Origin: Gammaproteobacteria bacterium
Lineage (GTDB): Bacteria > Pseudomonadota > Gammaproteobacteria > Natronospirales > REEB76
Assembly: GCA_028870845.1 (NCBI GenBank)
Contig: JAGWOR010000021.1
Location: forward strand, 1-44,367
Length of the DNA: 44,367 bases
Direction: 5' to 3'
Shown: piece by piece, positions 1 to 8,320 of the stretch
Position numbering within the stretch: position 1 is the stretch's first letter
How the letters are laid out: each line of letters begins with the position of its first letter
Notes under the pieces: generated by a model
The model's database searches: none
What the model saw: only the letters and a program-made list of their open reading frames with translations
What the model was told of the DNA's origin: nothing
Translations under genes and position numbers: made by a program

Positions 1-1514
1 CGCGGCAGCACCTTGGGATTGAAGTACAGCATGTGGCCCACCGGGTAGAAATGCCAGTGGACGTTTTTCTGGATCGAGGCCGGCAGCTTCATGTGATTCA
101 AGGTGTATTCGGTGGCGAAGAACGGCGTGGCGGTGTCGTAGTAGCCGTTGTTCATCATCAGCTGCATGCCGGGATCATTGCTCAGGGCGCGCGCCAGCGC
201 CGGCGCCACATTGGTGCCGCAGCAGGTGGTGCGGTTGCCGACGCCCATGCCCAGCTCGCTCAGCGGCGGAAAGAACTTCCAGTCCCAGGCGCGGAATACC
301 GCGCCGCTGCTCTGCACGTAGGGCCGGTCGCTCTTATATTTCAGCGTCTGGGTCACGTACTGGTTCAGCAGCGCCGTGAGCGCGCCCGAATAGGCGCTGG
401 TGGTGGCGCCCAGATTGTCGCGCCCGGGCCACGGCAGCAGCGGCTGCAGTTCCGCCGAGGTATAGCGTTCGTCGTAACGGCCGGTCATGGTGTCGTTGCC
501 CATGACGTTGCGCTGGAACACCGGCAGCGGAATGCGTAGGTCGGCCTTGAGCCACAGGGACTCGGGCAACCCGGTGTACTGCGAAAGTTGTGCCGCCACC
601 TGCTGTTTGTCAGCAGCCGACAGAGCCGTGCCCTGGAACAGTGCGTTTGCGTAGGGTCCGGAGGCAAACTGCTCCACCTGCTTCACATAGGCGGCCAGCT
701 CCGGCGGCATGGGATTCAGGCGGTGGTGATACCAGGCGATGGCCGCATAGGAAGGCAGGTAGCTGATATAGGGCAGATCGTTGCCCGGGGTGGCGTCGAT
801 GCTGCCGAAATCCAGCACCGTGGAGCACATGATGACGCCGTTCAGGTAAATGCCCTGGTTCACCAGATCATCGGCGAGCACCGCGTTGCGGGTGGTGCCG
901 TAACTCTCACCCAGCAGGAACTTGGGCGAGTTCCAGCGGCCGTTGAGAGTGATGTAGCGCTGGATGAACTGCGCGAAGGCTTTGCCATCCTCGCTGACGC
1001 CGTAGAAATCCTTGGGCTTGCCCTCACCGACGATTCGGCTGTAGCCGGTGCCCACGGCATCGATGAACACCAGGTCGGTGCTTTTCAGGATGCTGGTGGG
1101 GTTCGGCAGCAGGCGGTAGGGCGGCTGTTCCGCATGGATGTCGCCCGGCTCCGTCCACGGGATGTGCACCGGGCCGAAGCCGCCGATGTCCACCAGCGCG
1201 GAGGCGAAGCCGGGGCCGCCGTTGTAGGTGAAGGTGACCGGGCGAGTGTCCGGATTGACACCGTCCTGGGTGTAGGCAATGTAGAACATGCTGGCGATGG
1301 GCTGGTTTTTTTCATTCTTGAGCAGCAAAGTGCCGGCGGTGGCGGTGTATTTGATGGTCACGCCGTCAATCGTGACGCTGTGCTGGGTGCGGACTGTGGT
1401 CTCCGCAGGCACCGGATGTTCCGGCGGTTTGGTTTTCTCAGCAGCCGTGGTGTCTGTCGCATGTACCATTATCGGCAGCGCGCACAGGGACAACAGCATC
1501 AACAGGCGTTTCAT
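1..1514 (-). CDS. S10 serine carboxypeptidase-like protein, copy 1 (C-terminus cut by window edge)
   Basis: Secreted serine exopeptidase of family S10, expected to trim C-terminal residues from peptides in the periplasm or outside the cell. The start at 1514 has a GGAG ribosome site 8 bases upstream and opens a signal peptide (MKRLLMLLSLCALPIMVHA). Visible motifs are the nucleophile box GESYG (Ser near residue 202), a YYDTATPFF segment carrying the likely catalytic Asp, and PVGHMLY with the catalytic His close to the left edge. About 18 residues are missing compared with the three paralogues at 5136-9862. One oddity is the oxyanion-hole segment, which reads GGPGFAS where the paralogues have GGPGSSS or GGPGGSS, so activity or specificity may differ. 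It is divergent from the cupredoxin gene at 1608. Family assignment is firm; the substrate is unknown. Confidence 0.9.
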   Translation of the reverse strand, partial: MKRLLMLLSLCALPIMVHATDTTAAEKTKPPEHPVPAETTVRTQHSVTIDGVTIKYTATAGTLLLKNEKNQPIASMFYIAYTQDGVNPDTRPVTFTYNGGPGFASALVDIGGFGPVHIPWTEPGDIHAEQPPYRLLPNPTSILKSTDLVFIDAVGTGYSRIVGEGKPKDFYGVSEDGKAFAQFIQRYITLNGRWNSPKFLLGESYGTTRNAVLADDLVNQGIYLNGVIMCSTVLDFGSIDATPGNDLPYISYLPSYAAIAWYHHRLNPMPPELAAYVKQVEQFASGPYANALFQGTALSAADKQQVAAQLSQYTGLPESLWLKADLRIPLPVFQRNVMGNDTMTGRYDERYTSAELQPLLPWPGRDNLGATTSAYSGALTALLNQYVTQTLKYKSDRPYVQSSGAVFRAWDWKFFPPLSELGMGVGNRTTCCGTNVAPALARALSNDPGMQLMMNNGYYDTATPFFATEYTLNHMKLPASIQKNVHWHFYPVGHMLYFNPKVLP

Positions 1515-1607
1515 GGCTGGGCTCCTGGTTCTTGGTGGGCAACTTTGTGACATTATGACGGTCTATACGTTCCTAGTTCCATCCCTGTCTGGTAAAAGAG
1601 GACCTCC

Positions 1608-2099
1608 ATGAAAACCGCTTCAGCTTCGGCGGCCGGCCTTGTGCTGGCCATTACGGCGGGCGCAACACTCGCCAGCGGCATGAGCATGCCGGCGAACGGC
1701 GGCGAACATTTTCCCTTCGGCCATCCCGGCCGCGGCACCGGACCGGTGCACGTGATTCACATCCGCGCACTCGACACGCTGCGCTTCGACCCGGCACGCA
1801 TTGTCGTGACCCGCGGCGAAACCGTGAAATTCGTGGTCACCAACGCCGGCAAGCTGGCGCACGAATTCGTGATCGGCGACACGGCTGAACAGGCCGCCCA
1901 CGAAAAAGAGATGCAGGCCATGCCGGGCAAATCCATGAAGCATGATGTGAACGGCATCTCACTGCCGCCCGGGCAAACGCGTGCTCTGGTGTGGACCTTC
2001 ACCCGCGACGGTACGGTCGAATACGCCTGTCACATTCCCGGCCATTTCGCCGCCGGCATGCTTGGCAAAATCATCGTCCAGTCGCCCGCCCATCACTGA
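1608..2099 (+). CDS. Exported cupredoxin-like copper protein
   Basis: Small periplasmic blue-copper-type protein of 163 residues. It starts with a signal peptide and a Met/His-bearing segment (GMSMPANGGEHFPFGH). The C-terminal half is a cupredoxin fold: an upstream His in KLAHEFVIGD, then YACHIPGHFAAGM. These supply the His, Cys, His and Met ligands expected for a type 1 copper site. A GAGG ribosome site lies 6 bases before the ATG. Its 3' end overlaps the 3' end of convergent copD by 29 bases. Together with copC and copD this points to copper handling in the cell envelope, either as a periplasmic copper carrier or an electron carrier. The sequence does not separate the two roles. Confidence 0.85.
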   Translation: MKTASASAAGLVLAITAGATLASGMSMPANGGEHFPFGHPGRGTGPVHVIHIRALDTLRFDPARIVVTRGETVKFVVTNAGKLAHEFVIGDTAEQAAHEKEMQAMPGKSMKHDVNGISLPPGQTRALVWTFTRDGTVEYACHIPGHFAAGMLGKIIVQSPAHH

Positions 2100-3171
2100 G
2101 CGCCACCGGCGCTGACCTGAGCAAAACCGCTGCGCCGGTCAGCGGATTCGCGCGGGAACTATTCATGGACATGGACATGCCGGCCATGGCCTTGGGCATT
2201 TCCGCCGGCGGCATGCCGTGCAGCAGCACCGAGGCGGCGACTATCACGGCCACACCCAGCACGGCCTCGGCCAGCACCGCACGCGCACAACTGCGGACCA
2301 CCACGGTGGTTTCGCCTGGCGAATTGCCGGCCGGCGCGAATCCGCCGAACAGTATTCCGAACACCGAAGCCGGCACCGGCTTGCCCGCGGCGTGCAGCAG
2401 GCGCGGGAGCTTCAGGTAACGGTTGTGGGCGCCGAACAGGATCATCAGCACCACGATGCCGAGCTTCACGTCGAGTGTGATGCCGTAGCCCGTGGTCCAC
2501 AGCGCACGGAAGCTGCCGAGCTCGCTAACGGCGGTATAGATGCCGGTTGCCAGAATCAAAACGAGCGCGATGCCCGAGAGCGTGGACAGGCGCTGGAAAA
2601 TCACCGCGCAGCGATCGCCCAGGGCGTCGCCGCCGCGCAGCAGTTTGGGGAAAATCACCAGCGACATGCCCAACAGGCTGCCGACCCAAACGGCTGCCGA
2701 CATCAGGTGCACCCAATCCATCCACACCGCGAAGGTGAAATCGCCGTGGTCGGCGGGATGGCCGGTTTCGCTGCGGGTGAGCGCGATCCCGGCCGCGGCG
2801 ATCACCATGAGCCACGCCGCCCAGGTGTGATGGCGATGGTGCAGGCTCCAGCCCCCGGCCAGCCACAACAGCAGCAGTGCCGGGATGCGCCAGATCCACA
2901 CGTGGCCGTAATGCGTGAACTGCAGCGCCGGTTTCAGCGAGCTGAGCACCAGCGGGAAGGAATGGCCGTCCAGTTCCAGGATGCGCGACAGCAGAATCCC
3001 GGCGCTGCTCAGGGTCAGCAGCGCGATGCTGAAGCCGAGCAGGCGCAGCACTGAGGTTTCCAGAGCGCTACCTTCCTCGCGCGGCAGTACCGCGAGCCAG
3101 CAGGCCAGCAGGCCGATCACCAAGAACAGCATGCACACGTCGAAAGCGGTTAATGCAATGTTGATGGGCAT
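2071..3171 (-). CDS. copD: Copper resistance protein D (CopD), inner membrane
   Basis: Polytopic inner-membrane protein of 366 residues with about eight hydrophobic segments, matching the CopD family. In known systems CopD works with periplasmic CopC in copper uptake or tolerance. Conserved features include a WVHLMSAAVWVG segment and histidines in membrane segments (for example FTHYGHVW). The tail after the last helix is methionine-rich (HGMPPAEMPKAMAGMSMSMN), a possible Cu(I)-binding extension. The ATG at 3171 has a GAGG site 7 bases upstream and lies 14 bases after the copC stop, so the two genes are co-transcribed. The final coding bases overlap the convergent cupredoxin gene. Confidence 0.9.
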   Translation of the reverse strand: MPINIALTAFDVCMLFLVIGLLACWLAVLPREEGSALETSVLRLLGFSIALLTLSSAGILLSRILELDGHSFPLVLSSLKPALQFTHYGHVWIWRIPALLLLWLAGGWSLHHRHHTWAAWLMVIAAAGIALTRSETGHPADHGDFTFAVWMDWVHLMSAAVWVGSLLGMSLVIFPKLLRGGDALGDRCAVIFQRLSTLSGIALVLILATGIYTAVSELGSFRALWTTGYGITLDVKLGIVVLMILFGAHNRYLKLPRLLHAAGKPVPASVFGILFGGFAPAGNSPGETTVVVRSCARAVLAEAVLGVAVIVAASVLLHGMPPAEMPKAMAGMSMSMNSSRANPLTGAAVLLRSAPVALSDGRATGR

Positions 3172-3185
3172 GGCGGGCCTCGCTG

Positions 3186-3545
3186 TTATGAGACAGTGAA
3201 GGGGAAGCGCCCGGCGGTGTGGTGGCCGTCGCGCGCGATCACGCTCCAGTACACCCAGTACTGCCCGGGCGGCAGCGGCGTGGGCAGCGCGGTTTGCAGC
3301 AGGGTATTATCGGATGAAGAGACCGCGCCCTTGCCCTGGCTCACCTGGTCGCCGGCTGCGTTCTTGACGATCAGGGTCGAAAATACCGGCTCGATTTCGC
3401 CGTCGAACCAGACCTGCACCAGTTTGGGCGAGGGGCTGACGCTGGCGCCCACGTGGGGTGACGAGTTGTCGGGAAACGCGTGTGCCCACACAGACGGCGC
3501 GCAGGCCAGCGCCAGCAGCAGCACTACAGGGATGGTTTTACGCAT
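3186..3545 (-). CDS. copC: Periplasmic copper-binding protein CopC
   Basis: A 119-residue CopC-family protein. The ATG at 3545 is preferred over an in-frame GTG 15 bases upstream because GGAG lies 8 bases before it and it opens a clean signal peptide ending SVWA. The mature protein would then begin with His (HAFPDNSSPH), the residue whose amino group and side chain bind Cu(II) in CopC. The Asp-x-His part of the same site is visible as DGHHTAGRF near the C-terminus. Few Met residues are present, so only the Cu(II) site is likely, not the Met-rich Cu(I) site of plasmid CopC. It lies 11 bases after the stop of 3557-4450 and 14 bases before copD. Confidence 0.93.
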   Translation of the reverse strand: MRKTIPVVLLLALACAPSVWAHAFPDNSSPHVGASVSPSPKLVQVWFDGEIEPVFSTLIVKNAAGDQVSQGKGAVSSSDNTLLQTALPTPLPPGQYWVYWSVIARDGHHTAGRFPFTVS

Positions 3546-3556
3546 GCCGGTGCTCC

Positions 3557-4450
3557 TCACTGCCAGATCGGCGCGCCGATGGTATGCGGCGCGAGATCAT
3601 CAAGATAGAAATCGAAGCCCAGCAGGATGCCGACCGAATTGCCGGTGCGGTGGTTCACCGGAATCTGCAGTTCTACACCCCACTGCACGTAGTGGTTGAT
3701 CCAGATGAACCCGGGGTTGATGTAACCGGTGGTCTGGCCGTGGCAGCCGTTGTCAAGGCAGGTCTGCATGGGGAACTCGATGATGGGAATCAGGTTGTTG
3801 AACGGCGCCTTGAGACCCACGTATTTCACGAAATTCTGCAGGTACGGAATGCTGTACTGCAGTGAAAACGACCAGTTGAGCATGCGCGGCGCCGCAGGGT
3901 CAGTGGGAAAATCCACTGAAACCGCGCCGCTGACGGCTGCGGGTTTGAGCCAGTTGGCCGAAACGTTGCCCAGGCCCTGGCCGAAGGCGAATTCCGGCGT
4001 CCAGGTGGAATAGGGCGTGCCGATGGCGCGGCTGCCGCTGTTGCCGATGGAATCCGCCAGCGACAGCATGCCGATGGATTCAGTGCCGTCATTTTCATAC
4101 AGCTGGTAGGCGCCGGCGACTGTGAAGTTGTCCCAGCCATGCAGGGCAGGTGAGTTCCCCGGCACCAGGCTTTGGTAATCGGTGCTCACCACCAGGGAGA
4201 AATCCGGAGTGACCGGTTTGGTGAATGCCGTCGACAGGATGTTCTGCTCGGTGCCATCCACGTTGATATGGCTGAACGTCAGTGGGAGTTCGGCGCCGAT
4301 GCCGGGATCGTCGAAGCTCAAGGTCGAGGGAAACAGCCGCATGCCGGCGACCGCATGGGCTTCCGCATTCATCGGCATCGCAGTTGCGGTAATTGCCAGC
4401 ATCACCACGATCCGGATACCAAGATTCATTTCATGTTCGCAACACGACAT
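3557..4450 (-). CDS. Unrecognised secreted protein, first gene of the copC-copD operon
   Basis: About 290-297 residues, depending on start. The ATG at 4450 has a weak GGGA 8 bases upstream and gives an odd N-terminus (MSCCEHE). The ATG at 4429 gives a more standard signal peptide (MNLGIRIVVMLAITATA) but no ribosome site. The mature protein is rich in aromatic and alternating hydrophobic residues with many Gly/Asn/Ser turns, like an outer-membrane barrel or other beta-rich envelope protein, though it lacks a terminal Phe. A TCLDNGCHG segment holds two cysteines and a histidine that could form a disulfide or bind metal. It sits 11 bases before copC, so a role in copper handling at the envelope is inferred from context only. 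I do not recognise the family. Confidence 0.8.
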   Translation of the reverse strand: MSCCEHEMNLGIRIVVMLAITATAMPMNAEAHAVAGMRLFPSTLSFDDPGIGAELPLTFSHINVDGTEQNILSTAFTKPVTPDFSLVVSTDYQSLVPGNSPALHGWDNFTVAGAYQLYENDGTESIGMLSLADSIGNSGSRAIGTPYSTWTPEFAFGQGLGNVSANWLKPAAVSGAVSVDFPTDPAAPRMLNWSFSLQYSIPYLQNFVKYVGLKAPFNNLIPIIEFPMQTCLDNGCHGQTTGYINPGFIWINHYVQWGVELQIPVNHRTGNSVGILLGFDFYLDDLAPHTIGAPIWQ

Positions 4451-4616
4451 ATGATTTTTCCCATCACAGGTGGCCACAATCCGCCAGGGTTACACAGGCC
4501 GGATATTGAAATGGAACGGGGTACTGCGCCGCACCCCGCCGGGAGCCGGGCTGATGACCTGGATGCGGTCACCAACCGGTTCCGGACCGGCAAGCGGTCA
4601 GCAATACGCGATGGAG

Positions 4617-4949
4617 TCAGGCGGCCGGCGGGGCGCGAGGCTGGTATCGGAGGGATGAAATCCGGTGCGGGATCCGGGTCTGCAGGCGCGCTATGCCCAG
4701 GTAATACAGGGGAATTGCCGGAGGCATGGGCGCGATGGCCGGTGTAAACACTTCCAGCACGCCGTGGGCCATGACCTGGCATACGGGGCAGTGCAGTTCG
4801 CCGGTCAGGGTCTTGTGGTGATGGGTCGAGCCGATGGTGTACAGGCCCACCGTGCACAACACCGCGGCGCAGGCCATCCGGGCAAACCAGTGGGCCCGGC
4901 GCATGCCGGTGAGTATCCCGGGCGGGTTTTTCAGGTGCTTCGCGGTCAC
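4617..4949 (-). CDS. Small DUF2946-like membrane-anchored protein
   Basis: A 110-residue protein with one hydrophobic N-terminal segment (ARMACAAVLCTVGLYTIG), followed by THHHKTLTGELHCPVC. The His cluster plus Cys-x-x-Cys resembles DUF2946-type small proteins found in copper operons, and could bind a metal. The C-terminal part is Pro- and Arg-rich. The open frame begins at a GTG (4949). An internal ATG near 4904 (MRRAHWFARM) is an equally plausible start, since neither has a strong ribosome site. It lies 166 bases upstream of the unknown-copC-copD genes on the same strand, so it may share their control. The function is not established. Confidence 0.6.
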   Translation of the reverse strand: MTAKHLKNPPGILTGMRRAHWFARMACAAVLCTVGLYTIGSTHHHKTLTGELHCPVCQVMAHGVLEVFTPAIAPMPPAIPLYYLGIARLQTRIPHRISSLRYQPRAPPAA

Positions 4950-5089
4950 TTTAATATATTAGGCCTGCAATGCCGTTTCAGGGTCGCCGTGCTGCAGTAG
5001 GGCCCTGCAGCGCAGGGTAAAGTTCCGGCCGGAGTATAGACCAGTCTCAGCCAGCCGTGTTTGGGCACGCCCCCCGCAGCGGGAGCTGT

Positions 5090-5125
5090 GCCTGCGCCGT
5101 GAACTCCAGGCTCCGCGGCGCAGGC
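5090..5125 (-). terminator. Hairpin after the S10 copy 2 stop, possible terminator
   Basis: A perfect 10-base-pair GC-rich stem (5090-5099 with 5116-5125, 16-base loop) lies 10 bases past the stop of the minus-strand peptidase gene. There is no T-run, so intrinsic termination is doubtful. It could instead stabilise the message end. The rest of 4950-5135 holds a small CCCTGC/GCAGGG hairpin and no gene that I can support. Confidence 0.35.
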
Positions 5126-5135
5126 GTGCATTGGA

Positions 5136-6677
5136 TTATTTAGCCAGTGCCGAATCGTAAAATTTGTCCAGGTCCGCGTGCAGCTTGGCCAGCGCCGGCG
5201 TGTGGATGTAGAGCATGTGGCCGTCGTGGTAGTAATCGATGGTGATGTTCTTCTGCAGCGACGGATCCAGGCCCATGTGGTTGAGTTCGTATTCGGTCTT
5301 GAAGAACGGCGTGGCCAGGTCGAAATAGCCGTTGCCGGAAAATACCTTGAGGTGCGGATTCTGGGTCATGGCCTCGCGCAGGTCCGGCAGGGTGTCCGGC
5401 ACCGGGTATTTCTGGCCGTCCACCACATGGTGCCAGTCCCAGGCTTCACCGACTTTGTAATTCAGAAACTGATAATCGGCGTTGCTTGAATACTTCAAGT
5501 CGTTGCTGAGATACCAGTGGAACGGCGCCACGAAAGCCGGAAACAGCGCGGTGCTGGACGGATCGTATTGCGGAAATTCCCCGGCTGAATCGAAATCAAT
5601 GCCCTCGAATCGGGCGTCGAAACGGCCTACGGTGTGGCCCTGGCTGCGCAGCAGCTGTTTCATGAAGCGCGCCGGTTGGATGCGGAGTTTGGTTTCCTTG
5701 AGATAGGTTGCGCTGAGGCCGGTATAGGCATGCAGCTTGTCGATGACCGCCTGCTCCTGTGCGGCGCTGATGCTATCCCCCGCCTGCAGTGCCTGCGCGT
5801 ATTCGCCCAGCGCGAACTGGCGCACCTGCTGGAGAAAAGCCGGCAGATCGCCACGCTTGTCTGGCAACTGGTTGTGGTACCAGGCCACGGCGGCGTAACT
5901 CGGCAGGTACAGTTCATAGGACAGGTCGTTGGAACCCGGCGGCTGGAACCAGAACTCGTCGTTGAAATTCAGGATGCTGGACAGCAGGATCACGCCGTTC
6001 AGGGCCACGCCCTTGTCCTGCAGCCACTCGGCCAGCATGGCGGAACGCGGCGTGCCGTAGGATTCGCCCAGCACGAACTTGGGCGAGTTCCAGCGGTTGT
6101 TCTGGTTGATGTAATTCTCGATGAATTCGCCGAAAGATTGCACATCCGGATCTACTCCATAGAAGTCCTTGCCGGTGGCCTTGCCGAGTGTCTTGCTGAA
6201 ACCGGTGCCCACAGCGTCGATGAACACCAGGTCGGTTTTGTCCAGCAGGCTGTAGGGGTTGCTGCGCAGGCTGTAGGGCGGCGGCGGCGTAGGAGCGGCG
6301 TCGGTGGTCTGTACGCGCATGGGTCCGAATCCGCCCAGGTTCACCAGCACCGAGGAGCCGCCTGGCCCGCCGTTATAGGCAAAGGTCACCGGCCGCTTGT
6401 CGGGGTTGGCGCCCTTCTCGGTGTAGGCGATGTAGAACATGCTGGCGGTGGGATCGCCCTTGGAATCGTGCAGGACGATGGTGCCGGCGGTGGCGATGTA
6501 ATCGATGCGCTCACCGTTCACCGTCACCTGTCCGTGGCTGATGACCTTTTGTTGCTCGACAGCGGCCGCCGGCAGCGGATTTTTATCGGCGGAAGTTTTG
6601 CCCTGATCCGCGGCATAAGCCGAAGCCGCAAACATCAACATGCCGGAGGCCAGCAGACAGACTATCAAGCGTTTCAT
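5136..6677 (-). CDS. S10 serine carboxypeptidase-like protein, copy 2
   Basis: Secreted S10 peptidase of 513 residues. The ATG at 6677 is chosen over an upstream in-frame start at 6701 because GGGAG lies 6 bases before it and it begins a signal peptide (MKRLIVCLLASGMLMFAASA). It has the GGPGGSS oxyanion segment, a PPPPYS segment, RWNSPKFVLGESYGTPR with the nucleophile Ser near residue 204, GYFDLATPFFKTEY with the likely Asp, and DGHMLYIHTP with the catalytic His. It is the last of three same-strand copies, 36 bases downstream of copy 3, and is probably co-transcribed with it. Expected role: C-terminal trimming of peptides in the periplasm. Confidence 0.92.
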   Translation of the reverse strand: MKRLIVCLLASGMLMFAASAYAADQGKTSADKNPLPAAAVEQQKVISHGQVTVNGERIDYIATAGTIVLHDSKGDPTASMFYIAYTEKGANPDKRPVTFAYNGGPGGSSVLVNLGGFGPMRVQTTDAAPTPPPPYSLRSNPYSLLDKTDLVFIDAVGTGFSKTLGKATGKDFYGVDPDVQSFGEFIENYINQNNRWNSPKFVLGESYGTPRSAMLAEWLQDKGVALNGVILLSSILNFNDEFWFQPPGSNDLSYELYLPSYAAVAWYHNQLPDKRGDLPAFLQQVRQFALGEYAQALQAGDSISAAQEQAVIDKLHAYTGLSATYLKETKLRIQPARFMKQLLRSQGHTVGRFDARFEGIDFDSAGEFPQYDPSSTALFPAFVAPFHWYLSNDLKYSSNADYQFLNYKVGEAWDWHHVVDGQKYPVPDTLPDLREAMTQNPHLKVFSGNGYFDLATPFFKTEYELNHMGLDPSLQKNITIDYYHDGHMLYIHTPALAKLHADLDKFYDSALAK

Positions 6678-6713
6678 ATGGTTCTCCCGGGAGATGGTCA
6701 TTGTCGTCGCAAC

Positions 6714-8252
6714 TCAGTGTTGCAGGACACGGTCATAGAATTTATCCATGTCGGCCTGGTATTTCTTCAGCGCCGGCACATTCAAATAAATCATGTGTCC
6801 GGACTGGTAGTAGCCGTAACGGATGTTGTTTTTCAGCGATGCATCCAGGCCCATGTGATCCAGATCATATTCGGTCTCAAAGAATGGCGTGGCGAAATCG
6901 AAATAGCCGTTGGCGGAAAACACTTGCAGGTGCGGGTTTTGCGTCATGGCCTGGCGCAGATTTTCCTCCACATCCATGAGCGGGAATTCCTGGCCGTCGA
7001 TGCGCTGGCCGTTGTTCCAGTGCTGGTTCACTTCCCGGTAGTTTTCCACCAGGTAGTCGAGTTTGGTGTGGTACTTGAGGTCGTTGGCGAGATACCAGTG
7101 GAAGGCGGCGGTGAACGCCGGGCCGATGGCCGAGCCGGCCGGGTCGTAGGACGGATCCTCGCCGGCGGCATCCGCGTCAATACCCTCAAAACGCGAGTCC
7201 AGCCGCCCGATAGTGCGGCCCTGGCCGCGCAGCAGTTGTTTCTCGAAACGGAAGGGGTCGATACGCAGCTTGGCTTCCAGGATGTACTTCACCGGCAGTC
7301 CGGTGTAGTTGTGCAGTTGCTGGGCGATGGCCTGGGATTGCGCGGCGCTCAGGTTGTCCCCCTGGCTGAGGGCTTGGGCATAGTCGCCCAAGGCGAACTG
7401 GCGCACCTGCTGAAGAAAAGCCGGTAAATCCGCAGGCTTCTGCGGCAGTTTGTCGTGATACCAGGCGCTGGCCGCCATGGTGGGCAAATACAATTCATAG
7501 GGCAGGTCCAGGCTGAACGGCGGGCCGGGGAAATCCACGAAGCCATTCAGCCAGGAGGACTGCAGGATCACGCCGTTGAACGCCATGCCGTTTTTCTGCA
7601 GCCAGTCCACCAGGCCGGCGGCGCGGGTGGTGCCGTAGGACTCGCCGAGGAGGAATTTGGGTGAATTCCAGCGGTTATTGAGGGTCACGTAACGCTGGAT
7701 GAACTTGCCGAAGGATTCGATGTCGGCATCGGTGCCGTAGAAATCCTTGTCTGTGCCTTTTCCCACGATGCGCGAATAGCCCGTGCCCATGGCGTCGATG
7801 AACACCAAGTCGGTCTTGTCCAGCAGCGAGTACTGGTTGGGCACGATGTCGTAGGGCGGCGGCGGTGTGGGTTGCGCGTTGCTGGTGACCACCCGCACCG
7901 GCCCGAAGCTTCCCATGTGCAGCCAGATGCTGGAGGAGCCCGGGCCGCCGTTGAACAGGAAGGTGACGGGCCGGCGTGACAGGTCCGATACGCCATCCTT
8001 GGTGTAGGCCACGTAAAAGAAGCTGCCGATGGGCTTGCCCTCGCCGTTGTCCACCAGCAAATTGCCCGCGGTGGCCGTGTATTGGATCGTGCTTGCGCCG
8101 ATTTTCACGCTGTGCCGGGTCACGGAACTGGTTTCCTTGGGCACCGGCAGTTGCTTGGCGGCGGCGGGCTGTGTGGGTGGATTGTCTGCGAATACCGGCA
8201 GGTTCATGGCGCACAGCAGCAGCATTGGCAGCAGGGTGGTGATTTTTTTCAT
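6714..8252 (-). CDS. S10 serine carboxypeptidase-like protein, copy 3
   Basis: Secreted S10 peptidase of 512 residues. The ATG at 8252 directly opens the signal peptide (MKKITTLLPMLLLCAMNLP). An in-frame GTG at 8261 is an alternative start, and the ribosome site (GAGTGAG) overlaps it, which argues for the ATG. It has the intact motifs GGPGSSSIW, LLGESYGTTR (Ser near 204), GYFDFATPFFETEY and SGHMIYLNVP. It differs from its neighbours mostly in the middle cap region, where S10 enzymes set substrate preference, so the copies probably differ in specificity. It lies between copies 2 and 4, with a strong hairpin upstream (8276-8310). Confidence 0.92.
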   Translation of the reverse strand: MKKITTLLPMLLLCAMNLPVFADNPPTQPAAAKQLPVPKETSSVTRHSVKIGASTIQYTATAGNLLVDNGEGKPIGSFFYVAYTKDGVSDLSRRPVTFLFNGGPGSSSIWLHMGSFGPVRVVTSNAQPTPPPPYDIVPNQYSLLDKTDLVFIDAMGTGYSRIVGKGTDKDFYGTDADIESFGKFIQRYVTLNNRWNSPKFLLGESYGTTRAAGLVDWLQKNGMAFNGVILQSSWLNGFVDFPGPPFSLDLPYELYLPTMAASAWYHDKLPQKPADLPAFLQQVRQFALGDYAQALSQGDNLSAAQSQAIAQQLHNYTGLPVKYILEAKLRIDPFRFEKQLLRGQGRTIGRLDSRFEGIDADAAGEDPSYDPAGSAIGPAFTAAFHWYLANDLKYHTKLDYLVENYREVNQHWNNGQRIDGQEFPLMDVEENLRQAMTQNPHLQVFSANGYFDFATPFFETEYDLDHMGLDASLKNNIRYGYYQSGHMIYLNVPALKKYQADMDKFYDRVLQH

Positions 8253-8275
8253 GATGCTCACTCTGGGTTATCTAC

Positions 8276-8310
8276 GGCAAGACACCCGTCTTGGCGGCGG
8301 GTGTCTTGCC
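8276..8310 (-). terminator. Perfect 13-bp stem-loop between S10 copies 4 and 3
   Basis: Bases 8276-8288 are exactly complementary to 8298-8310 with a 9-base loop. The hairpin begins 10 bases after the stop of copy 4 and ends 23 bases before the start of copy 3. No T-run follows on either strand, so it is a weak intrinsic terminator at best. It may act as an attenuator or as an mRNA processing or stability element that sets different expression levels for the tandem copies. Confidence 0.5.
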
Positions 8311-8320
8311 TGTTACGGGT

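Noticed and set aside
588-1550. 320-codon plus-strand frame at the left end
   Set aside because: It is antisense to S10 copy 1 and has the same shadow composition; no signal or motif.
2218-3054. 278-codon plus-strand frame
   Set aside because: It lies opposite copD, is Gln/His/Arg-rich and has no recognisable domain.
5634-7427. Long open frame on the plus strand opposite two S10 genes
   Set aside because: It is wholly antisense to clear peptidase genes, spans the gap between them, and its translation is low-complexity Val/Gly/Gln/His-rich with no family features.
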